Assembly (NCBI GenBank): GCA_903932755.1
Contig: CAIZHL010000191.1
Coordinates: forward strand, 1-6,980
Reading direction: 5' to 3'
Length of the DNA: 6,980 bases
Source: an uncultured beta proteobacterium
GTDB lineage: Bacteria > Pseudomonadota > Gammaproteobacteria > Burkholderiales > Rhodocyclaceae
Numbering within the stretch: position 1 is the stretch's first letter; the number at the start of each line of letters is the position of its first letter. Made by a program: the position numbers and the translations under genes. Positions 1-6,980 of this stretch are shown here, piece after piece. The notes under the pieces were generated by a model, which saw nothing but the letters and a program-made list of their open reading frames with translations, did no database searches and was not told the DNA's origin.

Positions 1-679
1 CCTGACGGGGATTGGCCGCCTGGCGGATCGGCCGACCGACCACGATGTAGTCGGCGCCGTTCCTGAAGGCCTGGGCGACATCGACGGTGCGCTTCTGGTC
101 GTCGGCCGGCTTGTTCTCGACCGGCCGGATGCCGGGAGTGACCACCATGAGTTTGTCACCCAGCTCGTGCCGGATCATCGGCGCCTCGAGACCCGACGAA
201 ACAATGCCGTCCACACCAGCGGCCAGCGCCCGGCGCGCGCGCGAGAGTACGAGCTTGTCTACCTCACAGGCAAAACCGAGATCATCCAGGTCGCCGCGAT
301 CAAGGCTGGTCAGCACGGTGACAGCCAGGATTTTGAGATTGCCCTTGTCCTTCACCGCCGCTTCCATGATCGCCTGATTGCCATGAACGGTGGCAAAGGT
401 CGCTCCGCTGCCTGCAAGCGCTCGCACGGCGGAACGCACCGTTTCCGGCACGTCGAAGAATTTCAGATCGACAAATACCTTCTTGCCCTGCCCTGTAAGC
501 CAGTGCAGCAAATCGAAATAGCCGCTGGTCATGAACAGTTCCAGCCCGATTTTGTAAAAAACCACCGCATCACCGAGTTCGATCACCAAAGCCCGCGCCG
601 ACTCGGCGTCGGGAACATCAAGGGCAACGATCAAGCGATCCTGTGGATCAATGGGTTTGGTCGAAAGCAAGCTGCTCAT
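1..679 (-). CDS. pyrF: Orotidine 5'-phosphate decarboxylase (partial, C-terminus cut by window edge)
   Basis: PyrF decarboxylates orotidine 5'-phosphate to UMP, the last step of de novo pyrimidine synthesis, in the cytoplasm. The 226 visible codons read as a TIM barrel. They show the substrate-binding segment ALDVPD (residues 19-24), Lys43 in FYKIGLELF, the catalytic Lys/Asp cluster in DLKFFD (Asp71, Lys73, Asp76), TPGIRP (181-186) and the phosphate-binding VVGRPI near residues 213-218. The usual His of DLKFHD is Phe here, which I recall from other proteobacterial PyrF proteins. Family length is about 230-245 residues, so only a short tail is missing. The ATG at 679 is chosen because a GAGG ribosome binding site lies at 688-691, 8 bases upstream. 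The gene diverges from the 504-codon gene at 764. Confidence 0.96.
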   Translation of the reverse strand, partial: MSSLLSTKPIDPQDRLIVALDVPDAESARALVIELGDAVVFYKIGLELFMTSGYFDLLHWLTGQGKKVFVDLKFFDVPETVRSAVRALAGSGATFATVHGNQAIMEAAVKDKGNLKILAVTVLTSLDRGDLDDLGFACEVDKLVLSRARRALAAGVDGIVSSGLEAPMIRHELGDKLMVVTPGIRPVENKPADDQKRTVDVAQAFRNGADYIVVGRPIRQAANPRQ

Positions 680-719
680 CCCTGATACCTCATCGCGCAA
701 ACAAGTCAAAATGGCACTG

Positions 720-734
720 GATTCTACTAGAATC
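720..734. promoter_or_regulatory. Perfect 15-bp palindrome in the pyrF divergent intergenic region; possible back-to-back -10 elements
   Basis: The 84-bp gap between the pyrF start and the gene at 764 contains GATTCTA-C-TAGAATC, a perfect inverted repeat around one central base. Each arm includes TAGAAT, five of six matches to the sigma70 -10 consensus: 728-733 reading right and 721-726 reading left. Transcription from the leftward copy would start near 714 and include the pyrF ribosome binding site; the rightward copy would give a leader of about 24 bases. Neither copy has a convincing -35 element at normal spacing, so an activator-dependent promoter or an operator are alternatives. The palindrome is seen directly; the promoter role is inferred. 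Confidence 0.4.
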
Positions 735-763
735 ACGTTTCATCCCCGGCAGTTACGCCTACC

Positions 764-2278
764 ATGCGCAACAAGAAAATATCTCCGCCGCCCATAGAGC
801 TACAGCACGCTTTGGACTGGCTCGCCGAGCCGCAGCCGGACGACCCGCTGCTCGATCTGGTACCCCTTCGCAAACACTTGGCCGCAATTGCTTCGCTGGG
901 CCTTCCGGTATTGCATCGACTCAAGATCGACGAACTGCTCCAACAGCGCGCCGATCGAATTGACGACGCGCTTACCCCCATGCTGCTGGACGTCAAGCTA
1001 CCCTTGCCAATCCACCTCGGTACGGTTGCCCAGGGCCTGATTGGCCTGCGTGCAGAACTGGGGGAAACCTGGCTGAAAATTGCCGCGGACGCCGATCCGC
1101 AGGAACTTGCCCGGGTCCATCGCAGCAGGCCGCAAATCTGTTTGCAGGGAATCATCAACCTGTCTCGGCAACTGGTTGCTACATTGCTTATTGCCATTCC
1201 GACGCCGATGAACTTTTGGCGCAACGCGCAGGCCCTTTATCACGCCGCCCACGAGTCGGTCGACCCGACGGCAACCCTCCCGGCCGAGATGAGCGCCATA
1301 GACGCCCGCTTCAAGGCCATGCTGGCACTCACGGCAGCCCAACCGGAAGGACTCACGCCGCGTGAAGTTGCATTCCTTGCGGACTATCTCGAGACTCATG
1401 CTGCGTTTACCCGAATCGACACAATTCGACCTGGAGGCTCCGGCGACTGGTTCTGGCTTGACGCCAGCCTGGACCAGCCCCCTGTTGCCCTGCTCCGTCT
1501 GATGCCTGATGGCGGGCGCTGCCTTTACTTCCGCTTCGGCGAGCTTGCCGATCTGGCGGCAAGGCATCTGGATCAGCTGAATGACGGTGTGCCGCCGTCG
1601 TCTCTCGGCCTGCCCCGCCAGGCTGCGGGTGCCGACTATCGAAACGCGCTGGAACGGGCGCGCCAACGCTGGATCGCGCCTAGGCGGCGCAACTTCAATC
1701 GCCGCACGCAATCCCTGGCGGTGGATGTCTGTACTCAACTAAGCAGCCTGTGGGCAGCACTGGTAAGTGACCTGCAAAAGGACGAGCCTAAATCCAGTAC
1801 CTGCGAACTTACCTACAGCGATTGGACGGTCCTCAACGAGGGGCCGTCTGGCTATGCGATCGTGCATGTTGTCGGCGAGGTCACCGGCATCGTTGCCGGT
1901 TGTGCTGTGGGATTACGCACGGGTGAAGGGGCTGGCTGGCAAATCTGCCTGGTGCGCTGGGCGCGCAGCAAGAACAGCAGCCATGTCGAGATGGGCCTGG
2001 AAGTCATTGCGCCATCGGCAAAACCGGTACGGATACAAACTTTGAGCAGCCGCAATCCAGAGCCCCCGATCCCTGCTTTGCTGCTTCCAGCGCTGGCCAG
2101 CCTGAATCGCGGCGAGGCGATTCTGGCCGTGCGCGGCGATTACAACGCCCGCCCATTTACCTTGCTGCAGGAGGATGGAGATCACTTGCAGGTCGCCGAA
2201 TGCATGCCGCACCGGAGTCTTATCGAAACCGCAAGCGTCGAGGTTTTCGAGTTTATCCGCAATCCCGCCGCAAGCTAG
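764..2278 (+). CDS. Uncharacterised 504-residue protein with a possible C-terminal PilZ-like domain
   Basis: I do not recognise a named gene. The product is soluble-looking, with no signal peptide or membrane segment. Residues 1 to about 190 are mostly helical, including FWRNAQALYHAAHE (around 154-167), a pattern I associate with large uncharacterised PilZ-containing proteins of beta- and gammaproteobacteria. The C-terminal part has an RxxxR motif (Arg309-Arg313 inside a run of arginines), then DWTVLNEGPSGY (353-364) and CLVRWAR (395-401) followed by VEMGLEVIAP. This resembles the RxxxR and (D/N)xSxxG signatures of the c-di-GMP-binding PilZ barrel, but with Gly in place of Ser at the third position. 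Cyclic-di-GMP binding is therefore an inference. The ATG at 764 lacks a clear Shine-Dalgarno sequence. The stop overlaps that of the convergent yihY-family gene by four bases. The gene is real by length and amino acid composition; its function is unknown. Confidence 0.85.
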   Translation: MRNKKISPPPIELQHALDWLAEPQPDDPLLDLVPLRKHLAAIASLGLPVLHRLKIDELLQQRADRIDDALTPMLLDVKLPLPIHLGTVAQGLIGLRAELGETWLKIAADADPQELARVHRSRPQICLQGIINLSRQLVATLLIAIPTPMNFWRNAQALYHAAHESVDPTATLPAEMSAIDARFKAMLALTAAQPEGLTPREVAFLADYLETHAAFTRIDTIRPGGSGDWFWLDASLDQPPVALLRLMPDGGRCLYFRFGELADLAARHLDQLNDGVPPSSLGLPRQAAGADYRNALERARQRWIAPRRRNFNRRTQSLAVDVCTQLSSLWAALVSDLQKDEPKSSTCELTYSDWTVLNEGPSGYAIVHVVGEVTGIVAGCAVGLRTGEGAGWQICLVRWARSKNSSHVEMGLEVIAPSAKPVRIQTLSSRNPEPPIPALLLPALASLNRGEAILAVRGDYNARPFTLLQEDGDHLQVAECMPHRSLIETASVEVFEFIRNPAAS

Positions 2279-3072
2279 GCCCGCGCGGATTGCGGCAACT
2301 CGGCAACGATCAGGGCGCCGACGAGGATCACGCTCCAGGACGCGTACAGCCAGACCAGGAAGACGGGAATCGCCGAGAATGCCCCGTAGACCATCGCGTT
2401 CACCTTGAACCCCGTCGCGATATATAGCGCGAACAACTCCTGCAGACCCGCAAAGCCCATTGCCGCCATTGCCCCGCCGAAGGCTGCATGCCAAGCATTT
2501 ACCGGCTTGTTGGGTACTATCCAGTAAAGCAGGCCGAACAGGGCGGACATGAAGATGAACGGCAACATTGCGCGCAACACGAATCTGTTTACCCAGACAG
2601 GCTCGTCGATGAAACCGAACGAGATGCTGGTGACAAAAGAAATAGCTGCGAGGCTCGCACCAAACACCAGCGGACCCAGCAAGAGCGCAAGTCCGTGCAT
2701 GGCCAGCCTTCGCAACAGCGGCCGTTTGGACTTGACGCGCCATATGTGATTGAAAGCGCGCTCGATGGTGAGCATCTGCATCAGTGCCGTTGCTCCAAGA
2801 ACCACGACACCGAGGAATGTCACGCGTCCTGCGCGCGATGCGAACTGCCCGATGTACTTGGCGATGATGGCGCCCGCCTTCTCGGGCAGCAGGTTGGCAA
2901 GCAGGAATTTCTCCAGCGCCGAACCGAGACCGACCCCGACCGGAAAGAAGGAAATCAGCGCAAACGCAGCTGCGATCATCGGCACCAGGCCGATCAGCGT
3001 GGCGAAGGAAAGTGCAGCAGCTGTCTGGGCGCAGTGCTCGTCGCCAAAACGACGGAATGTCCGCACGATCAA

Positions 3073-3096
<24 letters not shown>
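2275..3096 (-). CDS. yihY: YihY/BrkB-family inner membrane protein
   Basis: This is a 273-residue polytopic inner membrane protein of the YihY/virulence factor BrkB family (formerly mislabelled RNase BN). No biochemical role is firmly established. About six hydrophobic segments are visible, near residues 26-51, 93-112, 133-155, 173-194, 203-228 and 237-265. The family pattern is clear: an early AAALSFATLIGLVPM, then LPEKAGAIIAKYIGQF, IERAFNHIWR, GPLVFGASL, LLYWIVP, a Phe-Ala-Leu-Tyr-Ile segment (222-226) and a final IPVFLVWLYASWSVILVGA. I chose the ATG at 3096 because it gives the usual short basic N-terminus before the first membrane segment. An in-frame GTG at 3141 would run across the wrbA start and adds an unlikely extension. 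There is no Shine-Dalgarno sequence before 3096, and a TAGAAT box 9 bases upstream suggests a leaderless or nearly leaderless message. The gene is divergent from wrbA and convergent with the 504-codon gene. Confidence 0.92.
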
Positions 3097-4075
<979 letters not shown>

Positions 4076-4092
<17 letters not shown>

Positions 4093-5614
4093 GCTTCTCC
4101 TGCCCGGAGCACAGTTTGTTGAGCGCATTGAGATAGGCCTTGGCGGACGCGACCACGATATCCGTATCGGCGCCCTGGCCGTTAACGATCCGTCCGTCTT
4201 TCGCCAAGCGCACTGTCACCTCGCCCTGGGCATCCGTACCTGTCGTGATGGCATTTACCGAGTAGAGCAACAACTCGGAACCGCTAACAGCGACACTTTC
4301 AATCGCCTTGAAAGTTGCATCAACAGGACCACTGCCACTTGATTCGGCATGCCGCTCTGTTCCTCCCGCGGATAGCGTCAGGCGGGCCTGCGGGGCCTCT
4401 CCGGTTTCCGAGTGGAACATCGATGACACGAGCGTGTAGTGCTCGTCATCGGTCAATACCATTTCGTCACTCATCAGGGCGTGCAAGTCCTCATCAAAAA
4501 TCTCGTGCTTCTTGTCGGCCAGTTCCTTGAATCGCGTGAATGCCGCATTCAGCACCTGTTCGCCCTCAACCTCAATGCCAAGCTCCTTGAGACGGGCCTT
4601 GAATGCCGTGCGCCCGGAATGCTTGCCGAGCACCAGTTTGTTGGCGTTCCAGCCAACATCTTCGGCGCGCATGATCTCGTAGGTTTCGCGGTGTTTCAGC
4701 ACGCCGTCCTGATGAATGCCGGACTCATGCGCAAACGCATTGGCACCGACAATCGCCTTGTTGGGCTGCACCGGAAATCCGGTAATGCTGGACACCATCT
4801 TCGATGCCGCAACGATCTGCGTGGTATCGATCCGGGTGACGCAGGGGAACACATCCTGCCGGGTGTGCACGGCCATGACGATCTCCTCCAGCGCGGCATT
4901 GCCGGCGCGCTCGCCAAGGCCGTTGATGGTGCATTCGACCTGGCGCGCACCCGCCATCACGGCGGCAAGGCTGTTGGCCACGGCCAAGCCAAGGTCGTTA
5001 TGGCAATGCACCGACCAGATCACCTTGTCGGAATTGGGGATGCGTTCACGCAACTGGTGAATCCGATTCGCATACTGCTCCGGCACGTTGTAGCCGACAG
5101 TGTCGGGAATGTTGATGGTGGAAGCGCCTTCCTTGATCACTGCTTCGATAATGCGGCAAAGAAAATCAAGATCGGAACGTCCCGCGTCCTCGCAGGAAAA
5201 TTCGACATCGTCGATCCCGTTGCGCGCGAAACGAACTGCATGCTGGGCCGCGAGAAGGACGTCATCCGGCGCCATGCGCAGCTTTTTTTCCATGTGGATC
5301 GGACTGGTTGCGATGAAGGTGTGGATGCGCCCCGATTTCGCGGGCTTGACGGCCTCGAGCGCCCGAGCGATATCCTTGTCGAAGGCACGGCAAAGCCCGG
5401 CGACCGTTGAATCCTTTATCGCTTCGGCAACAGCCCTGACTGCGTCGAAATCGCCGTTCGATGCCGCCGGAAAGCCAGCCTCGATGACGTCGACACGCAT
5501 GCGCTCGAGCTGACGGGCGATCCGCAGCTTTTCTTCCTTGGTCATGGAAGCGCCCGGACTTTGTTCGCCGTCGCGCAAGGTGGTATCGAAAATGATCAAG
5601 TGTTCCTTGGACAT
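4076..5614 (-). CDS. leuA: 2-isopropylmalate synthase
   Basis: LeuA condenses acetyl-CoA with 2-oxoisovalerate to form 2-isopropylmalate, the first committed and leucine-inhibited step of leucine synthesis. The 512 residues fit the long bacterial form. The catalytic TIM barrel starts with [13 protein letters not shown] (residues 9-21; Asp10 is a metal ligand and Arg14 is catalytic). It continues with [10 protein letters not shown] (137-146), the metal-binding [13 protein letters not shown] (203-215; His203, His205) and [14 protein letters not shown] (231-244; Asn239). [19 protein letters not shown] (296-314) and LGKHSGR (329-335) mark the linker subdomains. The C-terminal LeuA dimerisation and leucine-binding domain (about 390-505) includes SGSGPVDA and [19 protein letters not shown]. 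The ATG at 5614 is chosen because AGGAG lies six bases upstream; an in-frame ATG at 5671 lacks such a site. Its upstream region looks like a leucine attenuator. Its 2-oxoisovalerate substrate derives from the pathway that includes IlvC, encoded at the right edge. Confidence 0.97.
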
Positions 5615-5620
5615 GGAAGT

Positions 5621-5625
5621 CTCCT
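5621..5625 (-). promoter_or_regulatory. leuA ribosome binding site
   Basis: AGGAG on the minus strand, six bases before the ATG at 5614. It is the strongest Shine-Dalgarno match in the window, and it rules against the in-frame ATG codons at 5671 and 5665. Confidence 0.85.
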
Positions 5626-5697
5626 GAGAAAGCAGTGTGTTGGTAGCGATCGGTGCCAGCTTCATTGACATCGGACGCCGCCAATATTGTTCAAAAC

Positions 5698-5731
5698 AAA
5701 AAAAGGACGATACCGCTCCTCACGGAGGCGG
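5698..5731 (-). terminator. Hairpin plus T-run in the leuA leader (possible attenuator)
   Basis: On the minus strand, CCGCcTCC and GGAGCGG (5713-5731) can form a seven-pair stem with one bulged C and a GTGA loop. A run of seven T follows at 5698-5704. Eight bases (TATCGTCC) separate stem and T-run, more than in a standard intrinsic terminator, so termination strength is uncertain. An upstream CTCTCCAC (complement of 5752-5759), just after the leader ORF stop, can pair with GTGAGGAG (complement of 5716-5723) with one mismatch and one G-U pair, and would disrupt this hairpin. That arrangement fits terminator/antiterminator switching. The pairing is read by eye, not computed. Confidence 0.4.
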
Positions 5732-5767
5732 ACACTATGTAAAACCGGATTGTGGAGAGGGGGTGTT

Positions 5768-5878
5768 TTAGCGCGCGCGGCGCAGCAGCGGAAGCAGCTT
5801 GGCGCGCAACGACAGGCGCGCGGCGAACGCGCCAGTGACGGCAAGAAACAGAGCGGAAATAATGAACATCGCGGTCAT
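5768..5878 (-). CDS. Leucine-rich 36-codon ORF, candidate leuA leader peptide
   Basis: This short ORF sits between pssA and leuA, in the same direction, ending 153 bases before the leuA start. It encodes 36 residues, eight of them leucine. A cluster near the end (residues 22-32, RLSLRAKLLPLL) includes four Leu codons in five positions. A leucine-rich short peptide upstream of leuA, followed by a hairpin and T-run, is the layout of amino-acid attenuation as known for leuL in enterobacteria: ribosome stalling at Leu codons would favour read-through. No Shine-Dalgarno sequence precedes the ATG, but a good promoter places the transcription start at the A of the ATG, so translation may be leaderless. 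Alternatively it encodes a small membrane protein, since residues 4-20 are hydrophobic, or is chance. It lacks the uninterrupted Leu run of enterobacterial leuL. Confidence 0.5.
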   Translation of the reverse strand: MTAMFIISALFLAVTGAFAARLSLRAKLLPLLRRAR

Positions 5879-5885
5879 GAGAGAG

Positions 5886-5914
5886 ACTATAAAGACTTTA
5901 TTTCCGGCGCGCAA
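5886..5914 (-). promoter_or_regulatory. Candidate sigma70 promoter for the leader-leuA transcript
   Basis: On the minus strand, TTGCGC (5909-5914) and TATAGT (5886-5891) are separated by exactly 17 bp. The -10 matches five of six consensus bases and the -35 three of six. The expected start, seven or eight bases beyond the -10, falls at 5879-5878, the A of the leader ORF ATG. This supports leuA having its own promoter rather than depending on read-through from pssA. Confidence 0.55.
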
Positions 5915-5929
5915 CAGATTTCGATCTGT
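5914..5929. repeat. Inverted repeat touching the leuA promoter -35
   Basis: ACAGAT-TTCG-ATCTGT is a perfect six-base inverted repeat with a four-base spacer, abutting the candidate -35 element. It has no following T-run on either strand, so it is not a good terminator for pssA. An operator or activator site is possible; chance is also possible for six-base arms. Confidence 0.35.
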
Positions 5930-5962
5930 CGCAATTGCGGCTTTTGGCCGGCAGTTCCGCTC

Positions 5963-6730
5963 TCAGCCGTCATCTGAATTTCGTTTCTTCCCGTTGCGCC
6001 AAGTCAAAGCCGCCATGACGTAACCCGACAGGGCGTAGGCGAGGAACAATCCGAACAAAACCCCGGGCGGATAGGACGAGACCAACACATAGCCAAGAAC
6101 GATGACGGGAAGAACCATGAAAGGCACGCTACGGCGCATGTTTATGTCCTTGCCGCTCCAATACGGCAAAGTACTCACCATGGTAATGCCCGAAAAAAGC
6201 GTCAGCGCGAAGGCATACCAGCGGACATCTTCACCGGGAATGTTCAGGTCGTTGATTATCCATATAAATCCAGCTACCAACGCTGCGGCGGCCGGGCTGG
6301 GCAATCCTTGGAAGTAGCGTTTATCCACTACATCAATATTGGTATTGAAGCGGGCAAGACGCAAGGCAGCTCCGGCGCAATAGACAAATGCCGCAATCCA
6401 TCCCCATTTGCCCATTCCTTTCATCGCCCACTCGAAAACTATCAGCGCTGGCGCCGCTCCAAAGGAGACCATATCGGAGAGCGAATCATATTCCGCGCCA
6501 AACGCGCTCTGGGTTCGGGTCATGCGCGCCACGCGACCATCGAGGCCATCCAGTACCATGGCAATGAAAATTGCCACAGCTGCATGTTCGAAACGCCCGG
6601 TCATGGCCTGGACGATGGCATAGAAACCCGCGAACAAGGCAGCCGTCGTCAACAAATTGGGCAGCAAATAAATACCCCGCCGACGCAATTCGGAATTCAT
6701 CAACGCCTTGCGAGGAGGGATTGGCGGCAT
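5963..6730 (-). CDS. pssA: CDP-diacylglycerol--serine O-phosphatidyltransferase (phosphatidylserine synthase)
   Basis: This integral membrane enzyme transfers a phosphatidyl group from CDP-diacylglycerol to serine, giving phosphatidylserine, the precursor of phosphatidylethanolamine. The CDP-alcohol phosphatidyltransferase signature is perfect: Asp64-Gly65, Ala68-Arg69, Gly78, Asp82 and Asp86 in the spacing D-G-x2-A-R-x8-G-x3-D-x3-D. RRRGIYLLPNLLTTAALFAGFYAIVQA at the N-terminus, and later ALRLARFN, FQGLPSPAAAA and a C-terminal pair of hydrophobic helices, identify the type II membrane PssA subfamily. From the ATG at 6730 it has 255 residues. The internal ATG at 6700 (245 residues) has AAGG a few bases upstream, while 6730 has no Shine-Dalgarno sequence, so the shorter start is a real alternative. 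It lies between ilvC and leuA, an order I recall from betaproteobacteria, often with psd nearby; no psd is seen here. Confidence 0.95.
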   Translation of the reverse strand: MPPIPPRKALMNSELRRRGIYLLPNLLTTAALFAGFYAIVQAMTGRFEHAAVAIFIAMVLDGLDGRVARMTRTQSAFGAEYDSLSDMVSFGAAPALIVFEWAMKGMGKWGWIAAFVYCAGAALRLARFNTNIDVVDKRYFQGLPSPAAAALVAGFIWIINDLNIPGEDVRWYAFALTLFSGITMVSTLPYWSGKDINMRRSVPFMVLPVIVLGYVLVSSYPPGVLFGLFLAYALSGYVMAALTWRNGKKRNSDDG

Positions 6731-6758
6731 GGTGGCAAGCTAGTAGGCAACGACTGCT

Positions 6759-6786
6759 ATTCTAACGGCTCAGGCAAGTTCGGCAA
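6759..6786 (-). promoter_or_regulatory. Candidate pssA promoter
   Basis: On the minus strand, TTGCCG (6781-6786, four of six to -35) and TAGAAT (6759-6764, five of six to -10) are separated by 16 bp. Transcription would begin near 6752, about 22 bases before the ATG at 6730. It lies downstream of the ilvC terminator, so pssA is probably transcribed independently of ilvC. Confidence 0.5.
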
Positions 6787-6826
6787 CAAACCCGGCTACC
6801 GGTACTTTCGCACACAATGCGGAGGC

Positions 6827-6862
6827 AAAAATAAAAAAGGGCGCAGCAGCGCCGCGCCCTTT
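6827..6862 (-). terminator. Intrinsic terminator of ilvC
   Basis: On the minus strand the arms AAAGGGCGC (6854-6862) and GCGCCCTTT (6836-6844) pair perfectly. The stem extends inward by one G-U and two G-C pairs to a three-base loop, and is followed by TTTTTTATTTTT (6827-6838, partly in the stem). It lies 17 bases past the ilvC stop. The tract of A on the opposite side could also make it partly bidirectional, but no plus-strand gene ends here. Confidence 0.92.
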
Positions 6863-6879
6863 GCAAAGTGCCAGGTTGA

Positions 6880-6980
6880 TCAGTTCTTGGTTTGATCGAC
6901 CAGTTTGTTCTTCTTGATCCACGGCATCATTGCGCGCAATTGCTCGCCAACTTGCTCGATCGGGTGCGCGGCGGTCAAGC
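6880..6980 (-). CDS. ilvC: Ketol-acid reductoisomerase (partial, C-terminal end only)
   Basis: The last 32 codons of IlvC are visible, reading [28 protein letters not shown] before a TGA stop. This is the characteristic tail of the short (class I) bacterial enzyme. IlvC isomerises and reduces acetolactate or acetohydroxybutyrate with NADPH and Mg2+ in valine and isoleucine synthesis; the valine branch also supplies 2-oxoisovalerate for LeuA. The rest of the gene lies beyond the right edge. A strong terminator follows immediately. Confidence 0.93.
   Translation of the reverse strand, partial: LTAAHPIEQVGEQLRAMMPWIKKNKLVDQTKN

Noticed and set aside
704..709. TTGACT on the minus strand as a pyrF -35 element
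   Set aside because: A -10 at normal spacing would fall at about 681-686 (ATCAGG), with no match, and transcription would start inside the pyrF coding region.
998..1738. 246-codon minus-strand open frame opposite the 504-codon gene
   Set aside because: The composition is typical of an antisense shadow, and the plus-strand reading has coherent helical and PilZ-like patterns.
4439..5410. 323-codon plus-strand open frame opposite leuA
   Set aside because: It is entirely antisense to the strongly supported leuA and has no recognisable domain or ribosome binding site.
5615..5671. In-frame 19-codon N-terminal extension of LeuA
   Set aside because: The extended start has no Shine-Dalgarno sequence, whereas AGGAG sits at proper distance before 5614, where LeuA homologues begin.
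5941..5962. Weak CGGC/GCCG hairpin just after the pssA stop as a terminator
   Set aside because: The stem is only four to six pairs with a bulge and has no T-run, so it cannot be supported as an intrinsic terminator.

Overview
The window looks like ordinary core chromosome of a betaproteobacterium. The protein sequences and the order ilvC - pssA - leuA fit the Rhodocyclales and related lineages best; this placement is inferred from remembered family sequences, not from a search. GC content is fairly high, genes are tightly packed, and I see no mobile element, CRISPR array, tRNA or rRNA.

Left part (1-3096). The window opens inside pyrF (minus strand, last few codons missing), the last step of UMP synthesis. 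A short divergent intergenic region with a perfect 15-bp palindrome separates it from a 504-codon plus-strand gene of unknown function, whose C-terminal part resembles a PilZ (cyclic-di-GMP-binding) fold. That gene meets a minus-strand yihY/brkB-family membrane protein gene tail to tail: one CTAG tetranucleotide gives the stop codon on both strands.

Middle (3096-4092). yihY diverges from a wrbA-type NAD(P)H:quinone oxidoreductase gene with only 28 bp between start codons, so the two promoters overlap. wrbA is followed by a DUF2069 membrane protein gene whose GTG start overlaps the wrbA stop, suggesting translational coupling. The DUF2069 gene runs 17 bp into the 3' end of leuA, which converges on it.

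Right part (4076-6980), all on the minus strand, read from right to left: the 3' end of ilvC (isoleucine/valine/leucine pathway) with a strong intrinsic terminator, pssA (phosphatidylserine synthase) with its own plausible promoter, a 348-bp gap, then leuA (first committed step of leucine synthesis). The gap is not empty. It holds a good sigma70-like promoter, a leucine-rich 36-codon ORF whose ATG lies exactly where transcription should start, and a hairpin followed by a T-run before a strong leuA ribosome binding site. This has the layout of a leucine-responsive transcription attenuator and is the most interesting feature here, although the hairpin-to-T-run spacing is not canonical.

I do not see a new multi-gene system. 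The items worth following up are the leuA leader, the possible leaderless starts (leuA leader ORF, yihY), the divergent palindrome near pyrF, and the uncharacterised PilZ-like protein.
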